A DNA stretch of 43,551 nt from Streptomyces sp. DSM 15324 (GCF_001514285.1 NZ_KQ949045.1:1-43551), one strand, 5' to 3'. Shown: positions 1-10,094, counted from the stretch's first letter. Notes: a model not told the origin generated them from the letters alone. Numbers and translations are program-made.

Positions 1-3000
1 AAAGCCCAGTTGGCGGACATGCCCGAGCAGGTCTCGCTGCCCGGTGACCGGCCGCGTCCGGCCTCCGCATCGTACGAAGGGGACTATCTCGAAGTCGGGA
101 TGGACGCGGATCTGCACCGCGCCCTCACCGAACTGGCCCGCCGCAACGGCACCACCCTCTTCATGGTCCTCCAGGCCGGACTGGCCGCCCTGATGACACG
201 CATGGGCTGCGGCACCGACATCCCCATCGGCAGCCCCATCGCCGGACGCACCGACCAGGCCATGGACGACCTCATCGGCTTCTTCGTCAACACCCTCGTC
301 CTGCGCACCGACACCTCCGGCAACCCGACGTTCACCCAGTTGCTGAGGCGGGTCCGGGACACCGCCCTGAACGCCTACGCCCACCAGGACCTGCCGTTCG
401 AGTACCTCGTCGAGGTGCTCAACCCGGCCCGGTCGCTGACACACCACCCGCTGTTCCAGGTGATGCTGGCCCTGCAGAACGCGCCCAAGGCCCGCTTCGA
501 ACTGCCCGGCCTGGAAGCCACCGTCTTCCAGGCCCGCACCGGCACCGCGAAGTTCGACCTGTTCTTCAGCCTCGTGGAACGCAAGACGGACGACGGGGCG
601 CCGGACGGCATCGAGGGCGCGGTGGAGTACTCCAGCGATCTGTACGAACCGGACACCGTGCGTGTGCTGTTCGAGCGCTGGGTGCGTCTGCTGGCCGCTG
701 TCGCGGACGCCCCGAACCGTCCGATCGCACAGGTCGACGTGCTGACGGCCTCCGAACGCGAGCGGGTGCTGCGCACCTGGAACGACACGGCCGTGCCGGT
801 GGCTCCTGCTCTGCTGCCGCAGTTGCTGGACGAGCGGGTGGCGGCGACGCCCGATGCCGTCGCCGTGGTGGCCGACGGCACCACGCTGACGTACCGGGAG
901 CTGGATCAGCAGGCCAATCGGCTGGCCGCGGAGATCGTGGCTCGCGGCGGCGGCCCCGGCACGGTGGTGGCGCTGGCGCTGCCGCGCACGGTGGAGCTTC
1001 CCGTCACGCTGCTGGCGGTGCTGCGCAGCGGTGCCGCCTATCTGCCGCTCGACACGGAGTATCCGGCGCCTCGGCTGGAGTTCATGGTGCGCGACGCGCG
1101 GCCGGCGGTGCTGATCACCACCCAGGCGACCGGCAAGCTCGTACCCGAGGTCGACGGCCTGCCGCGCCTGGAGCTGGACGACCCACGGACCCTGGCCGCT
1201 CTCCGGTCGCGGCCGGACACGCCGCCGAGTATCACGCTCGCGGCCCAGCAGCCCGCGTACGTCATCTACACGTCCGGGTCGACCGGCACTCCCAAGGGCG
1301 TGGTCGTACCGCACCTGGCGCTCGTCAACTTCCTGCATGCCATGGGCCGCCTGGTCCCGCTCACACCCGAGGACCGGCTGCTGGCCGTCACCACGGTCTC
1401 CTTCGACATCGCGGCACTGGAGATCTGGCTGCCGCTGCTGCGGGGTGCCCGGGTCGTCCTCGCTCCCCGAGACGTGGTGCCGCAGCCGTCGGCGCTGCTG
1501 GAGCTGGTGTCCGGGCAGGGCATCACCGTCATGCAGGCGACCCCGGCGCTGTGGCAGGCGCTGGTCTCGCACGATCCGGCGCCCCTGCGGGGTCTGCGCA
1601 TCCTCACCGGCGGAGAGGCGCTGCCCGAGCGGCTCGCCGCGGCCCTGGCCGGGCTGGGCGAGGTGGTGAACCTGTACGGGCCGACCGAGACGACCATCTG
1701 GTCGACGGCGAGCCGGGAGACGGGGGCACGGTCGCCGCTGATCGGCACGCCGATCGACAACACCCGGGCGTATGTGCTCGACGCACGACTGCGGCCGGTG
1801 CCGCCCGGTGTCCTCGGCGACCTGTATCTCGGCGGAACCGGTCTCGCGCACGGCTACCTGCGCCGGCCCGGTCTGACGGCCTCGCGTTTCGTGGCCTGTC
1901 GGCACGGCGGCTCGGGCGAGAGGATGTACCGCACGGGTGATCTGGCCCGCTGGACCGCCGACGGCGAGCTGGAGTTCCTCGGCCGGGCCGACGACCAGGT
2001 CAAGCTGCGTGGCTTCCGGATCGAACTCGGCGAGATCGAGCGCGTCCTCGGTGAGCAGCCCGGGGTGCGGCAGGCTGCCGTCACGGTCCGCGAGGACCGC
2101 CCGGGTGACCGGCGGCTGGTGGCCTACGTCGTGGCCGACACCGCAGCCGACGACCGTGAAGAAGGGGCGGAGCGCCACCAGTTGGAGGACTGGCGGCAGT
2201 TGTACGACTCGGTCTACGCCGACGCGGCGGACGCGCCGTTCGGCGAGGACTTCGCCAGCTGGAACAGCAGCTACACCGACGAGCCCATCCCGCCGGCCGA
2301 GATGCGCGGGTGGCGTGCGGACACGGTGCGGCGGATCCTCGACCTGAAACCCCGCCGGGTGCTCGAACTGGGTGTGGGCACGGGCCTGTTGCTCTCCCGT
2401 GTCGCGCCGCAGTGCGCGGAGTACTGGGGCACGGACTTCTCCGACCACGTCGTCGCGGAGCTGCGCCGGCACGTGGAGGCGGATCCGGTGCTGCGCGAGC
2501 GGGTCACGCTGCGGGTGCAGGCGGCGCACGATCCCGGTGGGCTGCCCACGGGGTACTTCGACACGATCGTGCTGAACTCCGTCGTCCAGTACTTTCCGAG
2601 CGCCGGCCATCTGACCGAGGTCCTCACGGTCGCGAGCCGTCTGCTGGCCCCCGGCGGCACCCTGTTCGTCGGCGATGTGCGCAATGTGCGGCTGCTGCGG
2701 GCACTGAGGGCCGGCGTCCAGGCGCACCGGATGTCAGGACCGCCGGACCTGGCCGTGCTGCGCCGTGAGGTCGAGCACGACCTGATGACCGAGAAGGAAC
2801 TCCTCGTCGACCCGGACTTCTTCACCGTGGCCGCCGACCGCCTCCAGGGCATCACCGCCGTGGGCGTGTCGCTCAAGGAGGGCTCCTACGACAACGAGCT
2901 GAGCCGGTACCGCTACGACGTGACCCTGCACCACCGGGACGCGCCGACGACCGATGTGCGCACCGCGCCCGCGGTGTCCTGGGACGACCTCGGCGGTCTG

Positions 3001-6000
3001 GACGCCCTACGCGCCCATCTGGCCGAGCACCGGCCCGAGCGGCTGCGTGTGACCGGTGTCCCGAACGACCGGATCGCCGCCGAACTGGCCCTGGCGGAGG
3101 CGATCCGCACCGGTGTCGGTCCGGTGGTGCCCGCGCCGACGGTGGACCTGGCGGACCTGCACCGGCTGGGTGCGGAGCTGGGCTACCGCACGGCGGCGGC
3201 CTGGTCGTCGCATCCGCGGCTGGTCGACTTCGTCCTGGCCCGCGGGGACGCCCCGCTGACCGGCACCTGCCTGCCGCTGACGGCGCCCGGCCCGCGCACC
3301 TCGCTGGTGGCTCTGACCAGCGACCCCATGGCCCCACGCACCAGCGGCGCGCTGCTGGCGAGGCTGCGCCGGCACGCCGAGCAGACGCTGCCGGGGTACA
3401 TGGTGCCCGGCACCTTCGTACCGATCGGCGCGCTGCCACTGACCGCCAACGGCAAGCTGAACCGCGCGGCGCTCCCGGCTCCGGCGCTGACCACGGGTGG
3501 CACGGAACGCGATCCGCGTACCCCGCAGGAGCAGATCGTGTGCGATCTGTTCGCGCAGGTCCTGGGCCTGCCCCGGGTCGGTGCCGACGACAACTTCTTC
3601 GAGCTGGGCGGTCACTCGCTGCTCGCCACCCGGCTGATCGCCTCGATCCGGTCCACGTTCGGCGTGGAACTGGCCCTGCGGGTGCTGTTCGAGAACGCGA
3701 CCCCCGCGGCGGTGGCCGGGACACTGGACACGGCGGCGCCGAGCCGGCTGGGGGTCGCCCGCCGGCCGCGACCGGACCGGCTGCCCTTGTCCTTCGCCCA
3801 GCGCCGCCTGTGGTTCATCCACAAGATGGAGGGTCCCAGCGCGACCTACAACATCCCCCTCGCGCTGCGCCTGACCGGCTCGCTGGACAGGGATGCGCTG
3901 CGGGCGGCGCTCGCGGACGTGGTGACGCGCCACGAGAGCCTGCGCACGGTCTTCCCGGAGAGCAGCGGGGTGCCGTGGCAGCGGGTACTGGACACCGCCG
4001 AGGCGGCACCGGCGGTGGAGGTGGTCGTCACCGACGAGCAGGGCCTGTCCGGACAGCTGGACGCGGCGGCCCAGCGGGGCTTCGAGCTGGCCGGTGAACC
4101 GCCGCTGCGTGTCCATCTGTTCGCGCTCTCCGCGGAGGAGCACGTGCTGCTCCTCGTGGTGCACCACATCGCCGGGGACGGCTGGTCGCTGAACCCCCTG
4201 GCCCGCGACCTGGCGCAGGCGTACGAGGCGCGGTGCCGCGGCGAGGCCCCGTCGTGGGCGCCGCTGCCGGTGCAGTACGCCGACTACACCCTGTGGCAGA
4301 ACGACCTGCTGGGTGACCAAGTCGACGCGGACAGCCTCTTCGCCACGCAGCTGGACTACTGGGGCCGTCAACTGCGGTCCCTGCCGGAGGAGTTGCGGCT
4401 GCCCACCGACCGGCCGCGGCCCGCCGTGGCGTCCTATCGCGGCGACTACGTGAAGGTCGCCATCGGCGCGGACCTGCACCAGCGGATCGCCGATCTGGCC
4501 CGGCACTCCGGTGCCACGGTGTTCATGGTGCTCCAGGCGGGACTCGCGGCGCTGCTGTCCCGCCTGAGCGGCAGCTCGGACATTCCCCTCGGCAGTCCGA
4601 TCGCCGGTCGCACCGATCAGGAACTCGACGATCTGGTGGGCTTCTTCGTCAATACGCTGGTGCTGCGGACCGACACCTCGGGGCGGCCCAGCTTCCGTGA
4701 GCTGATCGCCCGGGTGCGGAACACCGCGCTGAGCGCCTACGCCCATCAGGACGTGCCGTTCGAGTATCTGGTGGAGAAGCTGAACCCGCCGCGCTCGCTC
4801 GGCCGGCATCCGCTGTTCCAGACGATGCTGGCCCTGCAGAACGCGCCCGCCGGTTCCTTCCGGCTGCCCGGGCTGCGCGTCGACATCGCACCGGGGCGTA
4901 CCGGTTCCTCGAAGTTCGATCTGTTCTTCAGCCTCTCGGAACACCTGGGCGACACGGGCCGGGCGGAGGGCATCACCGGAGTCGTCGAATACGCGAGCGA
5001 CCTGTATGACGAGCCGACGGTGACCGCCCTGTTCGACCGCTGGGTGCAGCTGCTGACGTCTCTCGTGGCGGCCCCGCACCGGGCGATCGGCTCGGCCGAT
5101 CTGCTCACCGCGCGGGAGAGCCTGCGGCTGGAGCAGCACAACGACACCGCCCGGCCGGCGGCGGAGGAGGGCCTGCCGGAACTGTTCGACGCCCGGGTGG
5201 CCAGGCATCCCGACGCGCCGGCGCTGGTGCACGGCGACCGGGAGATCAGCTACCGCGCGCTGTGCGACGCCGCGGAGGACATCACGGCGGCGCTGGTGCG
5301 CCGGGGGGTGCGCCGGGCGGACACCGTGGCGCTGCTCCTCCCCCGCTCCCCCGGCCTGGTCGCCGCGATCCTCGGCATCCTGAAGGCGGGGGCGGCCTAC
5401 GTACCGCTGGATCCGCGGTATCCGGCGGCGCGTGCGCGGATGATCACGGCCGAGAGCGGGGCCCGCGTCCTGGTCACCGACCGGGCGCCGGCGCCGGGGT
5501 CGGTTCCCGAGGGCACCACGGTCGTGCTCGTCGGCACCGACCTCGGCGAGGGTTTCGTCCCGGACCGGGCCCGGGACGGGGTGGCGTCGGCCGCGGCGCA
5601 CGCGCCGGGTCCGGAGGATCTGGCGTACATCATGTACACCTCCGGTTCCACCGGGCAGCCCAAGGGCATCGGTGTCACGCACCGGAACGTGGCCGAGCTG
5701 GCGGCCGATCCGGGCTGGCGCACCGAGGCGCAGGGGCGGGTGCTGCTGCACTCCTCGCCGGCGTTCGACGCGTCGACGTACGAGCTGTGGGTGCCGCTGC
5801 TCACCGGGGGCACCGTCGTGGTGGCCCCGGACGGCGATCTGGACCTGCACGTCCTGGCCGACACGATCGTCCGGCAACGGGTCACCGGTCTGTGGCTGAC
5901 CAGTTCCCTGTTCACGCTGGTCGCGGAGAGCATGCCGGAGTGCCTGGCCGAGGTCCGGCAGGTGTGGACGGGCGGCGAGGCCGTGTCGCCGCACGCGGTG

Positions 6001-8949
6001 CGCACGGTGCTGGCGGCCTGTCCCGGCCTGGTCGTCGTCAACGGGTACGGGCCGACCGAGACGACCACCTTCGCCGCGAGCTGGCCCGTCGGTGCGCTCG
6101 CCGCCGACGCGACGTCCGTGCCGATCGGCCGGCCGATGGCCAACACCCGGCTCTATGTACTGGATCCGGAGCTGCGCCCGGTACCGCCGGGTGTGGTCGG
6201 GGAGCTGTACATCGCCGGTACCGGTCTCGCCCGGGGCTATCAGGACCGGCCGGGCCTGACGGCGTGGCGGTTCGTCGCCGACCCGTTCGGGAAGCCCGGG
6301 GCACGCATGTACCGGACCGGGGATCTGGTGCGGTGGTCCGCACAGGGTGCGCTGGACTACGTCGGGCGCGGAGACGACCAGGTCAAGCTGCGGGGCTTCC
6401 GCATCGAGCCGGGCGAGGTGGAGAGCGTGCTGCTGCGCCACCCGGCGGTCGGGCAGGCGGCGGTGCTGGTACGCGAGGCACGGGCGTCCGATCCACGGCT
6501 GGTGGCGTACGTGGTCGCCGGCCCCGAGGCCGCGGGCCGGGACAAGGCCGCCGAGCAGGACCAGGTCGACGAGTGGCAGGGCGTCTACGAATCCCTGTAC
6601 GCCGCGCCGACGGCCGAGTTCGGGGAGGACTTCTCCGGCTGGAACAGCAGCTACGACTCGGCGCCCATCCCTGTGGAGCAGATGCGCGAGTGGCGCCGGG
6701 AGACGGTTGGCCGCATCCGGCGGCTGCGTCCGCGCCGGGTGCTGGAGATCGGAGCCGGGACGGGTCTGCTGCTGTCGCAGCTCGCCCGGGACGCGCAGGA
6801 GTACTGGGCGACGGACTTCTCGCCGAGGGTCGTCGAGACGCTGCGCGGGCATGTGACGCGGGATCCGGAGCTGCGGGACAGGGTGCGGTTGCGGGTGCTG
6901 GCCGCCCATGACACCGGGGATCTGCCTCAGGGGTACTTCGACACGGTCGTGCTCAACTCGATCGTGCAGTACTTCCCGAGCGCCGAGTACCTGGTGCAGG
7001 TGATCGAGGCATCCCTGCGGTCGCTGGCGCCGGGCGGCGCCCTGTTCCTGGGCGATGTACGGAACCTGCATCGGCACCGCATGCTCACCTCCGCGGCCCT
7101 GGCCCGGAAGGTGCACGACCGGCACGACCGCGCGAACCTGCGGCGGGCGATCGAGCGTGCCCTGGTGCTGGAGAAGGAGCTGCTCGTCGCGCCCGAGCTG
7201 TTCACGGTGCTCGGCGAGCACGTCGACGGCGTCGCGGGCGCCCGGGTCCTGGTCAAGCGGGGCTCGTTCCACAACGAGCTGACGCGTTACCGCTACGACG
7301 TCACGCTCTTCAAGGAGGGGGGCACCCCGGTCACCTCGGCTCGCGAGGTGCCGGCCGTCGCGTGGCACGACGCCACGGGACTGGCCGGGCTGGAGGAGGC
7401 GCTCTCCGGGGCGCGGGGGCCGCTGCGGGTCACGGGTGTGCCCGACGAGCGCGTCGCCGAGGACGCGGTCGTGTCGGCGGCGATCCACGAGGAGGACCCC
7501 GATGTGGCGGCGGACGCACCGCCGCTGGCGGCGGTGGACGAACTGGCCGGACGGCTGGGGCTGGCCGCGCACGTGACGTGGTCGCCCGACCCTGCTCGCC
7601 TGGACGTGGTGTTCACCGGGCCGGACGACGCCTCCCCGGTGGTCGACCTGTACCGGCCGCGGGCCCCGCACGGCACCGGCACACCGCTGACCCGGTGGGT
7701 GCGGGCACCGCTGACGGCACGGGCGGCGGGCGCGTTGGTGAACAGTGTGCTCGACCATGCCCGGAGCCACCTGCCGGAGTACATGGTGCCCGCCGCCGTG
7801 GTGCCGCTCAGCGGACTCCCGTTGACCCGCAACGGCAAGCTGGACCGCTCGGCGCTCCCCGCGCCCGAGCTCGACTCGGGTGCGGACGGCCGTGCTCCGC
7901 GCCTGCCGCAGGAAGAGCTGATGTGCGAGCTGTTCGCCGAGGTGCTGGGCCTGCCGCGGGTCCACGTCGACGACGACTTCTTCCAGCTCGGCGGGCACTC
8001 GCTGCTGGCGGCCCGGCTCAAGGCCCGGATCCGCGCGGCCTTCGGCGTGGAGCTGGGCCTGCGGGCCCTGTTCGAGACGCCGACGCCGGCCGGCATGTCG
8101 CGGCGCCTCGCCGCCGGTGACACCGGCGACGGCTTCGAGGTCATGCTGCCGCTGCGTCCGCGGGGCGAGCGCGAGGCGCTGTTCTGTGTGCATCCCGGCG
8201 GAGGGATCAGCTGGTCGTACGCCGGTCTGCTGAAGCATCTCGAGGCCGAGCGGCCGGTGTTCGGCATCCAGGCACGCGGTCTGGGCACGCCTGAACCCCG
8301 GCCGGACACGCTGGAGGCGATGGCGGTCGACTACGCGGACGAGATCCAGCGGGTACAGCCCTCGGGCCCCTACCACCTGCTCGGCTGGTCGTTCGGCGGG
8401 CTGGCGGCCTACGCGGTGGCCGTCGAGTTGCAGCGGCGCGGGCAGTCCCTGGGGATGGTCGCCGTCATCGACACCTGCCCCGGCTGGAAAGGACTGACCC
8501 ATGACGACGTCCCGGAGCTGGACGAGGAGGACCTGCACGAACATCTCGCCTACCTGGTGGGGCTCGTCGACGCGGCGTCCGAGGTCGGCGACGGGGAGCG
8601 GCTGACCATGGAGCGGACGACGGAGATCCTGCGGCGGCGGGGCAGTGCGCTGGCGAGCCTGCGGGAGGAGCAGCTGCGGGCGATCATGGAGATCTCCGCC
8701 AACAACACCCACCTCCTCGTCGACTACGTCCCCGAGCGCCTGACCGGCGACCTTCTGCTGCTGACCGCCACCGACCAGCAGGAGCCGTCGGTGACCCACC
8801 GGGCGTGGACTCCCTACGTCGACGGCCGTATCGAGCGGCACGTGCTGCCGGGCGAGCACGGCACCCTGCTCAACCGGGACGCCTCGCTGGAGGCGATCGG
8901 CCGGTTGATCGCGGCGGATCTGGCCGCCCGCGCCGACGGCCGGGAGTGA
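1..8949 (+). CDS. NRPS, C-terminal two modules plus thioesterase (5' end outside window)
   Basis: Assembly-line enzyme that adds the last two residues of a peptide and releases it. The frame is open at base 1, inside a condensation domain. Order: C1 remainder (1-750); A1 (about 810-3480) with TSGSTG near 1264 and YGPTETT near 1672, interrupted after core A8 by a methyltransferase (SAM motif VLELGVGTG, 2359-2385); carrier T1 (GGHS, serine 3616-3618); C2 with HHIAGDG (4162-4182); A2 (about 5190-7870) interrupted by a second methyltransferase (VLEIGAGTG, 6739-6765); T2 (serine 7999-8001); thioesterase with GWSFGG (serine 8389-8391) and a likely catalytic His at 8857-8859. Aligning to GrsA by eye, I read the pocket codes as DILQLGLIWK (glycine) and DAYWWGGTFK (valine). 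The product would end in sarcosine and N-methylvaline, as in actinomycin. The two modules look like a tandem duplication. A hairpin follows directly. Confidence 0.95.
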   Translation, partial: KAQLADMPEQVSLPGDRPRPASASYEGDYLEVGMDADLHRALTELARRNGTTLFMVLQAGLAALMTRMGCGTDIPIGSPIAGRTDQAMDDLIGFFVNTLVLRTDTSGNPTFTQLLRRVRDTALNAYAHQDLPFEYLVEVLNPARSLTHHPLFQVMLALQNAPKARFELPGLEATVFQARTGTAKFDLFFSLVERKTDDGAPDGIEGAVEYSSDLYEPDTVRVLFERWVRLLAAVADAPNRPIAQVDVLTASERERVLRTWNDTAVPVAPALLPQLLDERVAATPDAVAVVADGTTLTYRELDQQANRLAAEIVARGGGPGTVVALALPRTVELPVTLLAVLRSGAAYLPLDTEYPAPRLEFMVRDARPAVLITTQATGKLVPEVDGLPRLELDDPRTLAALRSRPDTPPSITLAAQQPAYVIYTSGSTGTPKGVVVPHLALVNFLHAMGRLVPLTPEDRLLAVTTVSFDIAALEIWLPLLRGARVVLAPRDVVPQPSALLELVSGQGITVMQATPALWQALVSHDPAPLRGLRILTGGEALPERLAAALAGLGEVVNLYGPTETTIWSTASRETGARSPLIGTPIDNTRAYVLDARLRPVPPGVLGDLYLGGTGLAHGYLRRPGLTASRFVACRHGGSGERMYRTGDLARWTADGELEFLGRADDQVKLRGFRIELGEIERVLGEQPGVRQAAVTVREDRPGDRRLVAYVVADTAADDREEGAERHQLEDWRQLYDSVYADAADAPFGEDFASWNSSYTDEPIPPAEMRGWRADTVRRILDLKPRRVLELGVGTGLLLSRVAPQCAEYWGTDFSDHVVAELRRHVEADPVLRERVTLRVQAAHDPGGLPTGYFDTIVLNSVVQYFPSAGHLTEVLTVASRLLAPGGTLFVGDVRNVRLLRALRAGVQAHRMSGPPDLAVLRREVEHDLMTEKELLVDPDFFTVAADRLQGITAVGVSLKEGSYDNELSRYRYDVTLHHRDAPTTDVRTAPAVSWDDLGGLDALRAHLAEHRPERLRVTGVPNDRIAAELALAEAIRTGVGPVVPAPTVDLADLHRLGAELGYRTAAAWSSHPRLVDFVLARGDAPLTGTCLPLTAPGPRTSLVALTSDPMAPRTSGALLARLRRHAEQTLPGYMVPGTFVPIGALPLTANGKLNRAALPAPALTTGGTERDPRTPQEQIVCDLFAQVLGLPRVGADDNFFELGGHSLLATRLIASIRSTFGVELALRVLFENATPAAVAGTLDTAAPSRLGVARRPRPDRLPLSFAQRRLWFIHKMEGPSATYNIPLALRLTGSLDRDALRAALADVVTRHESLRTVFPESSGVPWQRVLDTAEAAPAVEVVVTDEQGLSGQLDAAAQRGFELAGEPPLRVHLFALSAEEHVLLLVVHHIAGDGWSLNPLARDLAQAYEARCRGEAPSWAPLPVQYADYTLWQNDLLGDQVDADSLFATQLDYWGRQLRSLPEELRLPTDRPRPAVASYRGDYVKVAIGADLHQRIADLARHSGATVFMVLQAGLAALLSRLSGSSDIPLGSPIAGRTDQELDDLVGFFVNTLVLRTDTSGRPSFRELIARVRNTALSAYAHQDVPFEYLVEKLNPPRSLGRHPLFQTMLALQNAPAGSFRLPGLRVDIAPGRTGSSKFDLFFSLSEHLGDTGRAEGITGVVEYASDLYDEPTVTALFDRWVQLLTSLVAAPHRAIGSADLLTARESLRLEQHNDTARPAAEEGLPELFDARVARHPDAPALVHGDREISYRALCDAAEDITAALVRRGVRRADTVALLLPRSPGLVAAILGILKAGAAYVPLDPRYPAARARMITAESGARVLVTDRAPAPGSVPEGTTVVLVGTDLGEGFVPDRARDGVASAAAHAPGPEDLAYIMYTSGSTGQPKGIGVTHRNVAELAADPGWRTEAQGRVLLHSSPAFDASTYELWVPLLTGGTVVVAPDGDLDLHVLADTIVRQRVTGLWLTSSLFTLVAESMPECLAEVRQVWTGGEAVSPHAVRTVLAACPGLVVVNGYGPTETTTFAASWPVGALAADATSVPIGRPMANTRLYVLDPELRPVPPGVVGELYIAGTGLARGYQDRPGLTAWRFVADPFGKPGARMYRTGDLVRWSAQGALDYVGRGDDQVKLRGFRIEPGEVESVLLRHPAVGQAAVLVREARASDPRLVAYVVAGPEAAGRDKAAEQDQVDEWQGVYESLYAAPTAEFGEDFSGWNSSYDSAPIPVEQMREWRRETVGRIRRLRPRRVLEIGAGTGLLLSQLARDAQEYWATDFSPRVVETLRGHVTRDPELRDRVRLRVLAAHDTGDLPQGYFDTVVLNSIVQYFPSAEYLVQVIEASLRSLAPGGALFLGDVRNLHRHRMLTSAALARKVHDRHDRANLRRAIERALVLEKELLVAPELFTVLGEHVDGVAGARVLVKRGSFHNELTRYRYDVTLFKEGGTPVTSAREVPAVAWHDATGLAGLEEALSGARGPLRVTGVPDERVAEDAVVSAAIHEEDPDVAADAPPLAAVDELAGRLGLAAHVTWSPDPARLDVVFTGPDDASPVVDLYRPRAPHGTGTPLTRWVRAPLTARAAGALVNSVLDHARSHLPEYMVPAAVVPLSGLPLTRNGKLDRSALPAPELDSGADGRAPRLPQEELMCELFAEVLGLPRVHVDDDFFQLGGHSLLAARLKARIRAAFGVELGLRALFETPTPAGMSRRLAAGDTGDGFEVMLPLRPRGEREALFCVHPGGGISWSYAGLLKHLEAERPVFGIQARGLGTPEPRPDTLEAMAVDYADEIQRVQPSGPYHLLGWSFGGLAAYAVAVELQRRGQSLGMVAVIDTCPGWKGLTHDDVPELDEEDLHEHLAYLVGLVDAASEVGDGERLTMERTTEILRRRGSALASLREEQLRAIMEISANNTHLLVDYVPERLTGDLLLLTATDQQEPSVTHRAWTPYVDGRIERHVLPGEHGTLLNRDASLEAIGRLIAADLAARADGRE

Positions 8950-8950
8950 G

Positions 8951-8993
8951 CGGTACGGCCCGCGCCGAAAGGACGACGGCGCGGGCCGTACCG
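8951..8993 (+). terminator. Intrinsic-type terminator after the NRPS
   Basis: A perfect 16-bp inverted repeat starts two bases after the NRPS stop: CGGTACGGCCCGCGCC at 8951-8966 pairs with 8978-8993 around an 11-nt loop. There is no U-tract, as is usual in Streptomyces. It suggests that the downstream reductase gene has its own promoter in 8994-9164. Confidence 0.85.
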
Positions 8994-9164
8994 GTGCCGC
9001 GCCGTCCTTGCGGCGGACCGGCGCGCACCCATGCCTGCACCAGCAGCTCCTTATGGCGTAAAGTATCACCGACAATGGGCTCCACAGGGGGAATCACGGC
9101 TGGGCGGCGGCAATAGCCGGGCAGCACCCCCTCGCCACCCCGCCCCGATCGCGCGAAGGAATCC

Positions 9165-10046
9165 ATGAATAACTTGCCGATCTGGCTTCTGCACGTCACC
9201 CGGACAGAGCGGATCACCCCCCACATGGCGCGCATCACCCTGACCGGTGACGATGTGCGCGGCTTTTCCCTGAAGGAAGCCGACCAGCAGGTCAAGCTGT
9301 ATTTCCCGCGCCCGGGCCAGTCCCGGCCGCTCCTGCCGGAGGTCACCGAAACCACCGATCTGACCTCGTGGTACCAGGCGTACAGCGCCATCCCGGAGGA
9401 CGACCGGCCCTGGATGCGCAGTTACACGGTCCGCGCGCACGACCCGGCCACGGACTCCATCAGCTTCGACTTCGTCCTGCACGAGCACGCCGGGCCGGCC
9501 ACCCGGTGGGCGCTGGACGCCAAGGAGGGCGACTGCCTCGGCGTGTTCGGGCCGACCGACTACTTTGCGCGCCCCAAGCCCCTGTCCTCCTCGGTCGAGG
9601 AGGCGGACTGGATCCTGCTGGCCGGTGACGACGCCGCGATCCCCGGCATGGCCACGATCATCGAGAGCCTGCCGTCCGGCAAGCGGGCGGTCGCGTTCGT
9701 CGAGGTCCGGGACTCGACCGACGAACAGCCGTTCAGCACCGAGGGCGACCTGACCACGACATGGCTCCACCGCGGCTCGAGCGAGCCCGGGTACAGCGAC
9801 CTGCTCGCCCAGGCGCTCCAGGCCACCACGCTTCCCGAGGGCGAGGGCTTCGCCTGGATCGCCGGCGAGGCCGGCCTGGTCCGCCGGCTCCGGCGGCACC
9901 TGGTGGACGACCGCGGCATGCCCAAGAGCCGGATCGACTTCTCGGGTTACTGGCGTCTGAAGCTCACCCAGGACGACGCGCCCACGTCCGAGGACCTCGC
10001 CGAGGCACAGGAGCGCCTGGCCGAGGCGCAGGCCCAGTCCTCCTGA
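9165..10046 (+). CDS. Siderophore-interacting-protein family flavin reductase (NAD(P)H/FAD)
   Basis: A 293-residue protein of the ferric-siderophore reductase (SIP) family, which uses FAD and NAD(P)H to pass electrons to chelated iron. Seen: an N-terminal FAD-binding barrel with RSYTVR and HEHAGPATRWA, the nucleotide-side motif LAGDDAAIPG, and a C-terminal SGYWR typical of the family. The ATG follows GAAGGA with good spacing. It is flanked by hairpins at 8951-8993 and 10060-10094, so it is probably monocistronic. I see no iron box of the TTAGGTTAGGCTAACCTAA type upstream. Lying in an aromatic chromopeptide cluster rather than with siderophore synthesis genes, it may supply electrons to an oxidative step in chromophore formation. 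That role is inference; ordinary siderophore reduction remains possible. Confidence 0.85.
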   Translation: MNNLPIWLLHVTRTERITPHMARITLTGDDVRGFSLKEADQQVKLYFPRPGQSRPLLPEVTETTDLTSWYQAYSAIPEDDRPWMRSYTVRAHDPATDSISFDFVLHEHAGPATRWALDAKEGDCLGVFGPTDYFARPKPLSSSVEEADWILLAGDDAAIPGMATIIESLPSGKRAVAFVEVRDSTDEQPFSTEGDLTTTWLHRGSSEPGYSDLLAQALQATTLPEGEGFAWIAGEAGLVRRLRRHLVDDRGMPKSRIDFSGYWRLKLTQDDAPTSEDLAEAQERLAEAQAQSS

Positions 10047-10059
10047 CCCCTCACACCCC

Positions 10060-10094
10060 GACCGGGAGGTGCCGCGCACCGGCGTCTCCCGGTC
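10060..10094 (+). terminator. Hairpin terminator after the SIP-family gene
   Basis: GACCGGGAG (10060-10068) and CTCCCGGTC (10086-10094) form a perfect 9-bp stem. The loop can itself pair (GCCG with CGGC). It lies 13 bases after the stop codon. Confidence 0.7.

Noticed and set aside
3007..9075. Minus-strand open frame of about 2000 codons opposite the NRPS
   Set aside because: It is a GC-bias shadow: Arg/Gln/His/Pro/Gly-rich, no domain, and exactly antisense to well-defined NRPS domains.
1..10046. Catecholate or hydroxamate siderophore cluster, suggested by the SIP-family gene
   Set aside because: The modules N-methylate Gly and Val, the neighbours make an aromatic chromophore and give intercalator-type resistance, and no iron box is seen.
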